Shown: in pieces, positions 48,814 to 59,477 of the stretch | Layout of the letters: each line of letters opens with the position of its first letter | How positions within the stretch are numbered: the stretch's first letter is position 1 | Assembly: GCA_030696345.1 (NCBI GenBank) | Contig: JAUYSK010000015.1 | Coordinates: 1-64,000, forward strand | Source of the DNA: Azonexus sp. | Lineage (GTDB): Bacteria > Pseudomonadota > Gammaproteobacteria > Burkholderiales > Rhodocyclaceae | Length of the DNA stretch: 64,000 bases | Direction: 5' to 3' | Translations under genes and position numbers: made by a program | The notes under the pieces: model-generated | Seen by the model: only the letters and a program-made list of their open reading frames with translations | Told to the model about the DNA's origin: nothing | The model's database searches: none

Positions 48814-49221
48814 TCAGCGTACCTCGCTCATGTAGGCAACGAAATCGGCCTTCTCGCCCGGTGTGCAGGCGCGGCCAATGACTTCCTTGCAGTTGCGGCC
48901 AAACCATTTTTCCACCTTGGCGGTGTCGGTAAAGCGTTCAGGATTCGCCGCAACCGCCAACGCGCGGACCGATTTGCCCGTGACGGCGTGCTGGCCGGCG
49001 TTCAGTGGGCTATCGGTGTGGCAACTGGTGCAGGCCGGCATCTTGTCGCTGACGGCAAAGCGCTGATGGAAAAATGCCTCGCCACGCTTGGCGGAAGGGG
49101 TGAAGCCGGCTTGCTGGGCGCTGGCTTCCATGGTGTAGGCCTGGCGAATCTGCTGCGGGGTTTCGGCGTGGCAAGCGATGCTGGAAAGCAGCAGGCAGAG
49201 GGCGGGAAGGGCTTTCATCAT
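48814..49221 (-). CDS. SHP-type oxygen-binding cytochrome c (DUF1924)
   Basis: A 135-residue exported monohaem cytochrome with CTSCH at 64-68. It matches the sphaeroides heme protein (SHP, DUF1924) family, in which an asparagine is the labile sixth haem ligand and is displaced on O2 or NO binding. The RNC...C pattern (Asn110 next to Cys111, with Cys119 eight residues on) fits that ligand and its disulphide. ATG 49221 is chosen because AAGGAGA lies just upstream; an ATG at 49242 would add 7 residues. It heads the operon SHP-DHC-cytochrome b-regulator-kinase. Confidence 0.9.
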   Translation of the reverse strand: MMKALPALCLLLSSIACHAETPQQIRQAYTMEASAQQAGFTPSAKRGEAFFHQRFAVSDKMPACTSCHTDSPLNAGQHAVTGKSVRALAVAANPERFTDTAKVEKWFGRNCKEVIGRACTPGEKADFVAYMSEVR

Positions 49222-49333
49222 CGTTCTCCTTGAAGTGTTCATGGAGTCGGAGTGTAGAGAGCGAGTCTTAAGGGGAAATTAGCCGAAGCTTAATCAGGGC
49301 TTAACAGGGGCCTGCGCCAGACTTGGGGCAATA

Positions 49334-51943
49334 CTAAGTTTGCCCGGCCTTGTCGAGGCGAAGCGTGAAGGTGAAGGTGCTGCCAGCGCCGGCAATGCTG
49401 CTGACTTCGATGTCGCCACCCATCAGGCGGATCAGGTGCTTGCAGATGGTCAGCCCCAGCCCGGTGCCGCCGTGGAGGCGGGTGGTCGAATTGTCAGCCT
49501 GTTCGAAGGATTCGAAGATTCGTTTCAGCGCGTCGCCCGGGATGCCGATACCAGTGTCGTCGACCGCGACTCGCAGCAGAATATCCTGTTCTGACTCCTG
49601 CTCGATCTGGGCACGAATGGAAATGCTGCCTTGTTCGGTGAATTTGACTGCGTTATTGAGCAGATTGAGCAGAATCTGCTGCACACGCATGGCATCGCCC
49701 AGCAGAGTGATCTCCTGCAGCCTGCTTTCGATATCCGTGTGCATCTGCAAATGCTTGGCTTCGATCCTGTCCTTGATCTGGCTCTCGAGGTTGGCAATCA
49801 CACTGCTGATTTTGAAGGGCTTCCTTTCAAGCGGCAGGCGTTCAGCTTCGATTTTAGAGATGTCGAGGATGTCGCTGAGCATGCCCAGCAAATGGGCGGC
49901 AGCATTGGCGATCTTGCCCAGCTTGTCGCGTTGAAGGGGATCCTTGTTGCTGCGCTGGAGTATCCCGGTCAGGCCGATGATGGCATTCATTGGTGTCCGC
50001 AACTCATGGCTCATGTTCGCCAGGAAGGAACTTTTCGCCCGGTAGGCGGCTTCGGCGGCTTCCTTGGCGATCAACAGGTCGGCTGTTCTGATCTTGACCA
50101 GCTCTTCAAGATGGTGGCGGTGCTGGTCGAGTTCTGCCTCGATCTGCTTGCGTTCGGTAACATCGATAATGACGCCGATGACGGCTGGCCTGCCCTCGTA
50201 CTCCATGCGCCGGCCGTAGACTTCGACATCGATGCGGGTGCCATCCTTGCGTCGTCCGATGAATGAATAATTGATCGCATCGATTTCCTGCGCTACGCGA
50301 CGCCGAAGGTTTTCAGCGACCCGCTCCCGATCTTCCGGGGCGACCAGATCATCGACGCTGGCATGATTGACCAATTCATCGCTGCCGGAAAAGCCGAAAA
50401 TTTCGGCAAAGCGCGGATTGGCATAGGAAAACCGCCCACCCTGAATGATGTAGACGCCGACCAGTGATTGCTCGATCAGGCCACGGAACTTGCGCTCTGC
50501 TGCCTGCAGGGCATGCTCGGCGCGCTTGCGCTCGGCGATGTCACGGCAGGAACCGAGCACGTTACCGTTGGGCAAGCGAACGGCATTGAGCTCGACAAGC
50601 ACATTCGTCCCATCCTGCTTCTGGAGCTTCAATTCCGAAAAAGCATTGCCGTCATTGAGTACCTGGCTGAAGATTCCTTGGTGTACTTCAGTCTGGTCCT
50701 CGGGCGTGAGATTGATGTAGGCCAGCTTCAGCAAGTCTTCTTTGGTGTAACCGACCAGTTCTGAGGCTCGCTGATTGACATAGTCGAAGTGGCCATCATG
50801 ATTTGCGATGAAAACAGCATCCGGGGCACTATCCAGAATGCTTCGCAACGACTGTTCGCTCTCGGTCAATTGTCTGGCGATCATCTCGACGCGACGCTGG
50901 TGGCGGGCATTGTTGAATAGCAAGGAAAAAATCATCAAGCCCAGCAAGCCGCCGCTGATGGCGATGCTTTCGGGAAGGTAACTGGCCGTGGCAAGATCGA
51001 GTTCCGGCCTGCTCTGGAAACGGGCCATCCAGCGACGTCCCCCGAGTTCCAGCGGCAGGTAAATTTCATCCCTTCCACTGGCGGCCTGCACGCCATATTT
51101 TCTTGACTCGAACAGCAGGTTTTCGGGGTCCTCTTTTTCATCGTATAGCGTAAATTCGACGTCCTTCCGATCATTACCGATGACGCCGCGCATCAAATCC
51201 TCGGCTCGGAATGGGCTATAGACAAAACCAATCAGGTTCTTGCGTCGATCCTCAAGGCTGATTGTTTCCTGATTGGGCTTGTAGATCGGACGGTACAAGA
51301 GGAAGCCTGACTGAATATCCTGGTCAGTTTCCTGCACCAGCTTGACCTTGCCGCTCAGGGCGGTGCGCCCGGTGTCGCGGGCCCGGTCCATGGCATCTCG
51401 GCGAATCGGCTCCGAGTACATGTCGTACCCAAGCGCGCGAAGGTTCCGGTCCGAGAGGGGTTCTAGATAGATGATGCTGCTGTACTGCTCACGATCACCG
51501 GGCGGCCAGATTTTGTAGTTGGCGAAGCCCTGGCTGCGGATGGCGTACTCGTGAGTGAGTTTTGCGGCAGGTGCGACCATCAGCGAGAACCCGACCCCCT
51601 GAATGCCGGGAAGTGTCTTGTCCAGTTCCAGATTCTCTACATAGCTATGCCACTCATTCCGATCGACTTCCTTGCTTGATTCGAAAAATGCTGCAGCGCC
51701 GCGCAGAACCTGTTCATAGGCTTCCAGACGCCTGATGATGTTGTCGCGTTCTTTCTCGGCGCGATATACAAAGCGCTCAGTGGCTCGATGGGTGGTGACT
51801 TCGTTTGCGACGTACCAAGAACCAAACGTGAAGAGCAGGGTCAATACAAGGGCAACCCAGGGCAGCAATTCCGGACGCAAAAACCTGCTTCCTCGTGCCT
51901 CATGAGGTGGCTGGTGTAATGGATTGAGCAACTCGTCTTTCAA
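49334..51943 (-). CDS. CHASE-PAS sensor histidine kinase
   Basis: An 869-residue membrane kinase. A first helix (about 29-46), an extracytoplasmic CHASE domain (about 80-310, with LPGIQGVGFSLMV), and a second helix (about 325-345) lead to two PAS/PAC domains (about 370-610) with a coiled coil. HisKA (NMSHELRTPMNAIIG) and HATPase (NNAVKF, DTGIGIP, GGTGLGLTICKHL) follow. It lacks a receiver domain, so a separate regulator must exist. The start is a TTG at 51943 with no ATG nearby, so the exact N-terminus is uncertain. Confidence 0.9.
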   Translation of the reverse strand: MKDELLNPLHQPPHEARGSRFLRPELLPWVALVLTLLFTFGSWYVANEVTTHRATERFVYRAEKERDNIIRRLEAYEQVLRGAAAFFESSKEVDRNEWHSYVENLELDKTLPGIQGVGFSLMVAPAAKLTHEYAIRSQGFANYKIWPPGDREQYSSIIYLEPLSDRNLRALGYDMYSEPIRRDAMDRARDTGRTALSGKVKLVQETDQDIQSGFLLYRPIYKPNQETISLEDRRKNLIGFVYSPFRAEDLMRGVIGNDRKDVEFTLYDEKEDPENLLFESRKYGVQAASGRDEIYLPLELGGRRWMARFQSRPELDLATASYLPESIAISGGLLGLMIFSLLFNNARHQRRVEMIARQLTESEQSLRSILDSAPDAVFIANHDGHFDYVNQRASELVGYTKEDLLKLAYINLTPEDQTEVHQGIFSQVLNDGNAFSELKLQKQDGTNVLVELNAVRLPNGNVLGSCRDIAERKRAEHALQAAERKFRGLIEQSLVGVYIIQGGRFSYANPRFAEIFGFSGSDELVNHASVDDLVAPEDRERVAENLRRRVAQEIDAINYSFIGRRKDGTRIDVEVYGRRMEYEGRPAVIGVIIDVTERKQIEAELDQHRHHLEELVKIRTADLLIAKEAAEAAYRAKSSFLANMSHELRTPMNAIIGLTGILQRSNKDPLQRDKLGKIANAAAHLLGMLSDILDISKIEAERLPLERKPFKISSVIANLESQIKDRIEAKHLQMHTDIESRLQEITLLGDAMRVQQILLNLLNNAVKFTEQGSISIRAQIEQESEQDILLRVAVDDTGIGIPGDALKRIFESFEQADNSTTRLHGGTGLGLTICKHLIRLMGGDIEVSSIAGAGSTFTFTLRLDKAGQT

Positions 51944-52008
51944 GGCCGCCCCGGGTTTTATCTGAATATAATAAAGATAGCACTTTTGCTATATTGTGTG
52001 TTAGTAAT

Positions 52009-52920
52009 TTACCGGGGAATATTCGCTTTGTCGTCTGACTTCAGGGCATTGAATGAGGGTTCGGCCAGTCGTTCATACTCGGCAATCACCTGTGCCCCGA
52101 GCAGTAGCAGGGTGGCGCCGATTTCAAGGCTGAACAGCGCGACGACGGTGCTGGTCAGCGAGCCGTACACCACGCTGGCCGTCGAGAGCGTCGTGAAATA
52201 CCAGACCAGCAGATGGCGGATGATTTCCCAAAGTGCGGCAGCGGTGAAGCCGCCGACCAGCGCATGCCGCAGCGGGATGCGCCCGACCGGCAGGAAATGG
52301 TAAATCGCTGCCAGTATCATGGTTTCAGCGGTCAGGCCGAGCAGGTAGAGGATGCTCCCGGAGAGCCCGGCCAATGCCCATTGACGGCCGAAGATGTCGA
52401 TGTTTTCAGGCATCACCGTCTGCACGGTAATCGAGATCAAGGTCAGCGTCAGCAGGCTGAGTCCGAGCAGCGCGACAAAGCCGTACGGCAACAACAGCGA
52501 AAAAATCGACGAACGCCGGATGCTGGCGCCACGAAAGGCAAAGATCACGGCGATGGATTTTTCCAGCACCGAGAAGGTCAGCGAACTGAAAAAAATCATG
52601 CTGGCCAGCAGCACGCTACCGATGGCGACGCGTTTGTCGATAAAGCGCGACAGTTCTTCCAGAAAAGCCTCTGACTGGCTGGGAACCAGCCATTCCAGAT
52701 AGCGCCCGAGTGTCCCCATCAGTTCGGCTGGTGACAATAGGTGAGAAAGGAGAATGCCGCAAAGGATGAGTAGTGGAACCAGGGAAAGCAGCGTGTAATA
52801 AGCGATGGCCCCGGCCAGCAGCAGGCCCTGATTGGCCTGGAAACCCTTCAGGACTTTCAGGGCGAAACTGAGCGGGTGTGTCAGAACCTGGATGGCGGGG
52901 GAGTTCGGGCGGGGCATCAT
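52009..52920 (-). CDS. YihY/BrkB-family inner-membrane protein
   Basis: A 303-residue protein with about six membrane helices and the BrkB/YihY pattern (GAIAYYTLLSLVPLLIL, LPVGRIPLRHALVGGFTAAALWEIIRH, VYGSLTSTVVALFSLEIGATLLLLGAQVIAEYE). The family was once called ribonuclease BN by error; its transport or envelope role remains unclear. Double ATG at 52920/52917 with no clear Shine-Dalgarno sequence. Confidence 0.9.
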   Translation of the reverse strand: MMPRPNSPAIQVLTHPLSFALKVLKGFQANQGLLLAGAIAYYTLLSLVPLLILCGILLSHLLSPAELMGTLGRYLEWLVPSQSEAFLEELSRFIDKRVAIGSVLLASMIFFSSLTFSVLEKSIAVIFAFRGASIRRSSIFSLLLPYGFVALLGLSLLTLTLISITVQTVMPENIDIFGRQWALAGLSGSILYLLGLTAETMILAAIYHFLPVGRIPLRHALVGGFTAAALWEIIRHLLVWYFTTLSTASVVYGSLTSTVVALFSLEIGATLLLLGAQVIAEYERLAEPSFNALKSDDKANIPR

Positions 52921-53067
52921 GGTGAAAGGATACGCCGATCAGGCCCTCGTTTCTGTACGCCTGGCAGTATATGCCGTGTCAATTTTGGCAAAAAATACAC
53001 TGCTTGATCCGCATGAATACTGCGTGCAGACTGAAGCCTTGAATTTGCCCACCGAGAGAGGCACGCA

Positions 53068-53325
53068 ATGAACGAAGCCCAACTGAAAAATGCAATAACC
53101 TCACCCTGGCCATTCTTTGGTGTCAGTCCCCATGGCGATGTGCTGGCCAGATATGTTCCCTACGGCCCGGTATTCCGCTGGAGCTGGAATCAGATGATAC
53201 CGATGCCGGTGCAAGGCAGCGATCTGGTCTGGCTACTGCATGCTGCGGCAGAAGAAGGTCACTCGATTGGCGACACCGAGGTCGTCAAGAGCAGCAAGAA
53301 AACGCCGAAAAAATCAGGTTCATGA
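53068..53325 (+). CDS. Small conserved-looking protein of unknown function
   Basis: An 85-residue protein that I do not recognise. It has an aromatic/proline-rich core (SPWPFFGVSP, RYVPYGPVFRWSWNQMIPMP) and a basic tail (SSKKTPKKSGS). There is no signal peptide or membrane helix. GAGAGAGG lies about 8 bases before the ATG, and codon use resembles that of the neighbours, which supports a real gene. It stands alone between converging and diverging genes. Confidence 0.6.
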   Translation: MNEAQLKNAITSPWPFFGVSPHGDVLARYVPYGPVFRWSWNQMIPMPVQGSDLVWLLHAAAEEGHSIGDTEVVKSSKKTPKKSGS

Positions 53326-53418
53326 TTTATTCGGCGTGGGCTGATTAGACAAGTAAAGCCTGTTTCCCTTGACTTGAGTGCTGCTCATGGTGCGAGAGCG
53401 CAATACCGCGTCAAGCGA

Positions 53419-56049
53419 TCAGATTTCGCGGCGCTGCTTCAACCATTTCAGCAGGCATGAGTAGAGATCTTCCGGTCTGACCGGCTTGGCAATGAAGTCG
53501 TTCATGCCAGCCGCGAAACAGCGCGCCTTGTCTTCGGCAAAGGCGTTGGCGGTCATCGCCAGGATCGGGATTTTCACGCCGTTGGGCATCCGGCGGATCT
53601 GGCGCGTAGCTTCCAGTCCATCCATTCTTGGCATCTGCATGTCCATCAGGATCAGGTCGTAGTGCCGATGGCTCGCCCGATCAACCGCTTCAACGCCATC
53701 CTCGGCAAAGTCGACCAGTTGGCCAACATCGGCCAGCATCATCAAGGCAACCTCGCGGTTGATCGGTTCGTCCTCCACCAGCAGAATGTGGCAACCGGCA
53801 TAGTCGCGTTTCAACACATCCTCAGCAGCTTCGCCGTGTTCTGTTTCTTCGGCCATGCCAAAGTCTTCTCCCTTGCTCAGTCGCGCCGTAAACCAGAAGG
53901 TGCTGCCCGCGCCAAGGGTGCTTTCCGCGCCGGTTTCGCCACCCATCAGTTCTGCCAGTTTTTTGTTGATGGCGAGACCGAGGCCGGTGCCGCCGTACTT
54001 GCGGGTCATTGTGTTGTCGGCCTGTTCGAAGGCGGAAAACAGTTTGGGCAGGGTTTTCGGGTCAATGCCAATGCCAGTATCGCTGACCTCGAAGCGCACC
54101 AGGGCTGAATTCTCGTCTTCTTCCAGTAGTTTGGCGCGCAGGGTCACGCTACCGCTGGTGGTGAATTTGACAGCATTGATGGCGTAGTTGAGCAGCGCCT
54201 GTTGCAGACGGGTCGGGTCGCCCAGCAGATTCCTCGGCAAATTTGAAGGTTCGATCAGCAGTTGAAGATGCTTGGTTTGCACGCGGTGATGGAGCATTGA
54301 CGTGATATTGCCCAGCAGGCCTTCCACCCTGATCGGAGACTCTTCGAGGGTCAGCCTGCCGGCCTCGATTTTGGAGAGATCAAGCACGGCATTGATCACT
54401 TCCAGCAGGTGCTCTCCGGCAGCCTCGAGTTTTCCAAGACGCTCACTCTGCTCCGGGGTAAGGCCGGCGCGGCGTATCAGGTGAGCCATGCCGGTGATGG
54501 CGTTGAGAGGCGTGCGGATTTCGTGCGACATGTTGGCAACGAAGGCGCTCTTGGCGACGTTGGCGGCCTCGGCGGCTTCCTTGGCTGCGGCAAGCTGCTC
54601 GGTGCGCTTGGTGACCAGTTGTTCGAGATGGTATCGATACTGCGCAAGTTCGTGCTCGGCCTGCTTGGCGGCGGAGATGTCCCGGGTGACGGCAAGCTGC
54701 ATCGTTTCGCCACCATCGAGCAAGGGCACGGCGTGGGTTTCCATCCAGCGCCGCCCCCCTTTGAGGCCAAGTATTTCAAATTCGAGTAGCGCTGACTCGC
54801 CGGCCAATACTCGTCTGTGCATATCGTCAAAGGCGGCGCGGTATTCCGGGGCGATCAGGTCGAGAATCTGTTCCCCGGCGACTTCTTCCAGGGAGTCAGC
54901 CTCGATCATCACCAGCCCGGCCTGATTCATTTGTCTCAGGCGGCCTTGGGCATCAACAATCTTGATGCACTCCGGTTCGTTATCGATGATGGTGCGCAGT
55001 CGGCTTTCACTTTCGACCAGTTTTGTGACTGCCTGCATGCGCTCCTGATCGATTTTCTTCAGGTTGGCCTGTGTTTTTGCCAACAGCCCCAGCACACTTT
55101 CTTTCAGGTTGTCGGCGCATGGGATGTCGGCCGAGAAGTCACCCTGGCCGATGCGGGCGATTTGTGCGTGCACTTCGTCAACGGTGCCGCCCAGTGTTTC
55201 GCGCAAGGCATGGTTTATTCGCCAGAGCATGAGCATCATGCTCAGACCGAGTGCGACAAAAATGCCCATCAGTATCAGCGCCCGTCTTTGAGCCGCCAGA
55301 ACGGATTCGACGGTGCGCTTTTCCATCAGCTCATAAAACTCGTTGATGGGCTTCATGATGGCGAATTTTGCCTGATGGTATTTGTCGTCATGCATCATCA
55401 GGCGTGCCAGCCGATGATTGGCCTCGGCGGACGGGCCGGTTGTTTCCACCAGTTTCATCGCCGCAAATTCGGTGCTGGTTAGGCCGTCGGAGTTTGCCTT
55501 GGCTTCGGCCAGTTTTCTGAACTCGTCCTCGGTAAACCCGGCTTGCCGCATCAATTCCAGCAACGGGATGGCTTCGCCCACAAGGCCATCTGGAGGCGGA
55601 TGATCTGCCTCGACCAGATTCCAGTAACTCTTCCGGTAGCCGGTTGCTCGCGGCTTTTTGCCGTCGCGGATGTCAAGAATGGTCTGGTAATACTGCTTGT
55701 ATCGCGGGTCTTCGGTCACGACATAGTTGCGCGCCATTCGCGTCAGATTGTCCGAAGACTGACGCAGTTCCTCAGCAAGCTGAATGGACTCGTACCGGAC
55801 CTCGTTGGCGCGATCTATCTGTTTCTCGGACCAGACGTAAGCCGTGAAGGCCAGGACAAGAACAATGAGTACGCCAACAGTCAGCCAGATGTAACGGGAG
55901 AACGGGGGGCGTCTTTTCTGCAAGGTGGAGATATGTTCGGCAATCACGGGGGAGGTTATTTGTGCAAATGGCCTGTTCTGAGGTGAACGTGGGCGTGTCA
56001 TCGGTTTCTCGAATGAACGATGATGGTACACCGGCTTGGTCCGCGGCAT
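53419..56049 (-). CDS. Hybrid sensor histidine kinase/response regulator
   Basis: An 876-residue membrane kinase. One helix near 52-72, a periplasmic helical sensor (about 75-250), a second helix (about 255-278) and a HAMP-like linker lead to a PAS domain (about 355-475). HisKA ([15 protein letters not shown]), HATPase ([18 protein letters not shown]) and a C-terminal receiver ([23 protein letters not shown] with phospho-Asp, TANA, KPV) follow. The layout is that of BarA/EvgS-like phosphorelays without a C-terminal Hpt, so a separate Hpt protein is expected. An alternative ATG at 56001 would shorten it by 16 residues. Confidence 0.92.
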   Translation of the reverse strand: MPRTKPVYHHRSFEKPMTRPRSPQNRPFAQITSPVIAEHISTLQKRRPPFSRYIWLTVGVLIVLVLAFTAYVWSEKQIDRANEVRYESIQLAEELRQSSDNLTRMARNYVVTEDPRYKQYYQTILDIRDGKKPRATGYRKSYWNLVEADHPPPDGLVGEAIPLLELMRQAGFTEDEFRKLAEAKANSDGLTSTEFAAMKLVETTGPSAEANHRLARLMMHDDKYHQAKFAIMKPINEFYELMEKRTVESVLAAQRRALILMGIFVALGLSMMLMLWRINHALRETLGGTVDEVHAQIARIGQGDFSADIPCADNLKESVLGLLAKTQANLKKIDQERMQAVTKLVESESRLRTIIDNEPECIKIVDAQGRLRQMNQAGLVMIEADSLEEVAGEQILDLIAPEYRAAFDDMHRRVLAGESALLEFEILGLKGGRRWMETHAVPLLDGGETMQLAVTRDISAAKQAEHELAQYRYHLEQLVTKRTEQLAAAKEAAEAANVAKSAFVANMSHEIRTPLNAITGMAHLIRRAGLTPEQSERLGKLEAAGEHLLEVINAVLDLSKIEAGRLTLEESPIRVEGLLGNITSMLHHRVQTKHLQLLIEPSNLPRNLLGDPTRLQQALLNYAINAVKFTTSGSVTLRAKLLEEDENSALVRFEVSDTGIGIDPKTLPKLFSAFEQADNTMTRKYGGTGLGLAINKKLAELMGGETGAESTLGAGSTFWFTARLSKGEDFGMAEETEHGEAAEDVLKRDYAGCHILLVEDEPINREVALMMLADVGQLVDFAEDGVEAVDRASHRHYDLILMDMQMPRMDGLEATRQIRRMPNGVKIPILAMTANAFAEDKARCFAAGMNDFIAKPVRPEDLYSCLLKWLKQRREI

Positions 56050-56185
56050 CAGGATAAGTTTAGCGAGCTTGAAACTGGAAGCCGCAGCGGCTCTTTACGT
56101 TGAGTGGCCGTTGCGATGGAATTGATTTCGAATTGCGTAGTCAGAGATGCTTCAGCTTTCTCACCATCATTTGAAGGAGTTTTTC

Positions 56186-56689
56186 ATGAGCAATACCGTA
56201 ACGCTGGGCGGCAATCCGATCGAAGTTGCCGGTATTTTTCCGGCCAAGGGTACTCAGGCGCCAAATTTCTCGCTGGTTGGCAAGGATCTGGCCGATGTCA
56301 CGCTGGCTAGCCTGGCCGGCATGCGCAAGGTGCTGAACATTTTCCCGAGTATCGATACGCCGACCTGCGCGACTTCGGTACGCAAGTTCAACCAGTCGGC
56401 CAATGCGCTGGCCAATACCGTGGTGCTGTGCATCTCGGCCGATCTGCCTTTCGCGCAAAGCCGTTTCTGCGGCGCCGAAGGTCTGGCCAATGTCCGGACG
56501 CTCTCCACCATGCGCGGTCGCGAATTCCTCGAGGCCTATGGAGTCGCGATCAAGAGCGGGCCGCTGGCTGGTGTTTCGGCTCGGGCCGTGGTCGTGCTCG
56601 ACGAGAACAACAAGGTTTTGCACAGCGAACTGGTTTCTGAAATCAAGAATGAACCGGACTACGACTCGGCGCTGGCTGCCCTGGCCTGA
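56186..56689 (+). CDS. tpx: Thiol peroxidase (atypical 2-Cys peroxiredoxin)
   Basis: A 167-residue thioredoxin-dependent peroxidase that reduces lipid and hydrogen peroxides. The peroxidatic cysteine is in [14 protein letters not shown] (near 60) and the resolving cysteine in SRFCGAEGL (near 94), the Tpx arrangement. ATG 56186 has GAAGGAG upstream; 13 earlier in-frame codons are not supported. Confidence 0.96.
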   Translation: MSNTVTLGGNPIEVAGIFPAKGTQAPNFSLVGKDLADVTLASLAGMRKVLNIFPSIDTPTCATSVRKFNQSANALANTVVLCISADLPFAQSRFCGAEGLANVRTLSTMRGREFLEAYGVAIKSGPLAGVSARAVVVLDENNKVLHSELVSEIKNEPDYDSALAALA

Positions 56690-56699
56690 TCTGTTGAAA

Positions 56700-56725
56700 C
56701 GCCCGGATTTCCGATGATCCGGGCG
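56700..56725 (+). terminator. Hairpin after tpx
   Basis: A perfect 9-bp stem CGCCCGGAT / ATCCGGGCG with an 8-base loop lies 10 bases after the tpx stop. It has no U-run, so it may be a weak terminator or an mRNA 3' stabiliser. Confidence 0.55.
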
Positions 56726-56782
56726 GATTCCCCGTAAAATACGCCCTTTGTTTGCCGGCTGGCCCGGATAAGGTTTGATTGC

Positions 56783-58105
56783 ATGACTATTCCACAAAAA
56801 GTGCCGACCGTCGGCTTCGTTTCCCTCGGTTGCCCGAAAGCCAGTTCCGACGCCGAGCGCATCCTGACCAAGCTGCGCGCCGAGGGTTACGAGATTTCGC
56901 CGAGCTACGAGAACTCCGATCTGGTCATTGTCAATACCTGCGGCTTCATCGATGCCGCCGTCGAAGAGTCGCTCGACGCCATTGGTGAGGCACTCAACGA
57001 AAACGGTAAGGTCATCGTTACCGGCTGCCTCGGCGCCAAAGGCGACATCGTGCAATCAACGCACCCATCCGTGCTCGCCGTCACCGGCCCGCACGCTGCC
57101 GACGAGGTCATGGGCTACGTCCATGCCCATCTGCCGAAACCGCACGACCCGTATTCCGACCTGGTTCCGCCGCAGGGTGTGCGCCTGACGCCGGATCACT
57201 TTGCTTACCTGAAGATTTCCGAAGGCTGCAACCATAGCTGCACCTTCTGCATCATCCCGTCGCTGCGCGGCCCGCTGGTTTCCCGTCCGGTTGGTGATGT
57301 GCTGGCCGAAGCGGAAAACCTGGCTCGTGCCGGCGTCAAGGAAATTCTCGTTATTTCGCAGGACACCAGTGCCTACGGTGTCGATCTCAAGTACCGCACC
57401 GCCTTCTGGGGCGGCAAGCCGGTCAAGTCGCGGCTGAAGGAATTGTGCGAGGCGCTGGCCAGTTTCGGCATCTGGGTTCGCCTGCATTACGTCTACCCTT
57501 ACCCCTCGGTCGATGACGTCATTCCGCTGATGGCCGAGGGCAAGATCCTGCCTTACCTCGATGTGCCTTTCCAGCATGCCAGCCCGAAGATTCTCAAGGC
57601 GATGAAGCGCCCGGCCTCGGCCGAGAACACGCTGGAGCGCATCGCCAAGTGGCGTTCGATCTGCCCCGAAATTGTCATCCGCTCGACCTTCATTACCGGC
57701 TTCCCCGGCGAAACTGACGAGGATTTCGATCAGCTGATCCAGTTTCTCGAAGATGCCAAACTCGACCGCGTCGGCGCTTTTGCCTACTCACCGGTCGAGG
57801 GCGCCAAGGCCAACGAGCTCGCTGGCTTGCCGCCGGAAGATGTGCGCGAAGACCGCCGGCGCTGGCTGATGCAGGTGCAGGAAGATATCAGCGCCGAGAA
57901 AATGGCCGCCAAGATTGACAGCGTGATCGAAGTGCTGGTCGATGCTGTCGATGAAGAGGGGACGATTGCCCGTTCCAAGGCGGATGCACCGGAAATCGAT
58001 GGCCTCGTTTACATTGACGGGCTGTTCGATGCGCAGCCGGGTGACTTCCTGCAAGTCAAAGTCATCGATGCCGACCACCATGACCTCTACGCCGAGCCTG
58101 TCTGA
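56783..58105 (+). CDS. rimO: Ribosomal protein S12 methylthiotransferase
   Basis: A radical-SAM enzyme that adds a methylthio group to Asp of ribosomal protein uS12. The 440-residue protein has the N-terminal UPF0004 domain ([16 protein letters not shown]), the radical-SAM cluster motif CNHSCTFC, and a C-terminal TRAM domain. Length is normal. It starts at ATG 56783 with AAGG upstream. Its end overlaps the FAD oxidase start by about 26 bases. Confidence 0.96.
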   Translation: MTIPQKVPTVGFVSLGCPKASSDAERILTKLRAEGYEISPSYENSDLVIVNTCGFIDAAVEESLDAIGEALNENGKVIVTGCLGAKGDIVQSTHPSVLAVTGPHAADEVMGYVHAHLPKPHDPYSDLVPPQGVRLTPDHFAYLKISEGCNHSCTFCIIPSLRGPLVSRPVGDVLAEAENLARAGVKEILVISQDTSAYGVDLKYRTAFWGGKPVKSRLKELCEALASFGIWVRLHYVYPYPSVDDVIPLMAEGKILPYLDVPFQHASPKILKAMKRPASAENTLERIAKWRSICPEIVIRSTFITGFPGETDEDFDQLIQFLEDAKLDRVGAFAYSPVEGAKANELAGLPPEDVREDRRRWLMQVQEDISAEKMAAKIDSVIEVLVDAVDEEGTIARSKADAPEIDGLVYIDGLFDAQPGDFLQVKVIDADHHDLYAEPV

Positions 58106-59477
58106 ACGGCTGGCCAGTATCGTCGGGGCAGCCAATGTCCTGACCGATCCGGCCGATCTGGCGCCTTTCCTGACCGACTGGCGTGGTCGCTATCATGGTC
58201 GGGCGCAATGTGTCGTCCGGCCGGCGAATACCGGTGAAGTCGCCGCCGTGGTCAAGGCCTGTGCCGAAGCTGGCGCGCCCGTTGTGCCACAGGGCGGCAA
58301 TACCAGCCATTGCGGTGCGGCGACGCCGGATGAGGCTGGCAGGGCGGTCGTTCTCAGCTTGTCGCGGCTGAACCGCATTGCTGCGGTCGACGCCCAAAAC
58401 AACACGATTTCCGTTGAGGCCGGCTGCACGCTGGCCGCTGTTCAGGCAGCGGCGCGTGCTGCCGACCGACTGTTTCCGCTCTCGTTGGCGGCAGAGGGCA
58501 GTTGCCAGATTGGCGGCAATTTGTCGACCAATGCCGGCGGTGTGCAGGTGTTGCGCTACGGCAATACGCGGGAGCTGACGCTCGGCCTTGAAGTCGTGCT
58601 GCCCAACGGCGACATCTGGGATGGTCGGCGCGGCCTGCGCAAGGACAACACCGGCTATGACCTGAAGCAGCTATTCATCGGCGCCGAAGGCACGCTCGGC
58701 ATCATCACCGGTGCCGTGCTCAAGCTCTTTCCGCTGCCCAAAACGCAAGTAACCTGCTGGTTGAATGTCGCAACGCCGAGTGCTGCGGTCGACCTGCTTA
58801 ATCGGGCAAAAAGCGTTTTCGATGCGCAGCTGACAGCCTTCGAGCTGATTTCCGAAACTGCGCTGGGTTTGGTGCTGAAGAATATTCCCGACTCGGTTCG
58901 CCCGACGGCGAGCAGCGCCTGGACCATCCTCGCGGAGTTCAGCGATGCCGATCCGCTTGCCGTTGAAGCTTGGCTGGCAGCCCGCATCGAGGCTGGCGAA
59001 GTGGTCGATGGCGTCATCGCCCAGTCCGAAAGCCAGTCCGCAAAACTGTGGGCTTTGCGCGAGAACATTTCGGAAGCGCAGAAGATCGAAGGCGTCAGCA
59101 TCAAGCACGATATTTCGGTGCCGGTATCCCGCATTCCAGATTTCCTGACTCAGGCTGACGCGCTACTGAACGAAACCTTTCCGGGCATCCGGGTCGTGGC
59201 CTTTGGCCATGTCGGCGACGGCAATCTGCACTACAACCTGTCGAAGCCGGATGCTCAGGAAAACACGGCGTTCATTGCCAGCCAGCCGGTGGTGAATCGC
59301 CTCGTCCATGATGCAGTGCACGCGCTGAATGGCTCAATTTCCGCTGAACACGGGATTGGCCAGCTGAAGCGCGAGGAATTGCTGCGTTACAAGAGTCCGG
59401 TTGAAATGGCGCTGATGCGCTCGATCAAGCAGGCGCTTGATCCTCAGGGTTTGATGAATCCGGGGAAGATTCTTTAA
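58080..59477 (+). CDS. FAD-linked oxidase (GlcD/D-lactate dehydrogenase type)
   Basis: A 465-residue FAD-binding protein of the GlcD/Dld2 family, oxidising a 2-hydroxyacid such as glycolate, D-lactate or D-2-hydroxyglutarate. The FAD segment [46 protein letters not shown] and the C-terminal [10 protein letters not shown] and [12 protein letters not shown] motifs are complete. ATG 58080 is inside the end of rimO; earlier in-frame codons belong to rimO sequence. Two copies of the dispersed motif lie in this gene, 400 bases apart. Confidence 0.9.
   Translation: MTSTPSLSERLASIVGAANVLTDPADLAPFLTDWRGRYHGRAQCVVRPANTGEVAAVVKACAEAGAPVVPQGGNTSHCGAATPDEAGRAVVLSLSRLNRIAAVDAQNNTISVEAGCTLAAVQAAARAADRLFPLSLAAEGSCQIGGNLSTNAGGVQVLRYGNTRELTLGLEVVLPNGDIWDGRRGLRKDNTGYDLKQLFIGAEGTLGIITGAVLKLFPLPKTQVTCWLNVATPSAAVDLLNRAKSVFDAQLTAFELISETALGLVLKNIPDSVRPTASSAWTILAEFSDADPLAVEAWLAARIEAGEVVDGVIAQSESQSAKLWALRENISEAQKIEGVSIKHDISVPVSRIPDFLTQADALLNETFPGIRVVAFGHVGDGNLHYNLSKPDAQENTAFIASQPVVNRLVHDAVHALNGSISAEHGIGQLKREELLRYKSPVEMALMRSIKQALDPQGLMNPGKIL
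58379..58411 (+). repeat. Uptake-signal-like motif, site 10
   Basis: The core TGCTGCGGTCGAC lies at 58379-58391, with AAAA at +5 and ATTTCC at +16. In-gene, encoding AAVDAQN. Confidence 0.75.
58781..58813 (+). repeat. Uptake-signal-like motif, site 11
   Basis: The core TGCTGCGGTCGAC lies at 58781-58793, with TTAAT at +5 and AAAAA at +15. In-gene, encoding AAVDLLN. Confidence 0.75.

Noticed and set aside
56113-56130. TTGAT-TTCG-AATTG near tpx as an FNR-like site
   Set aside because: The second half-site fails at several positions (AATTG against ATCAA).
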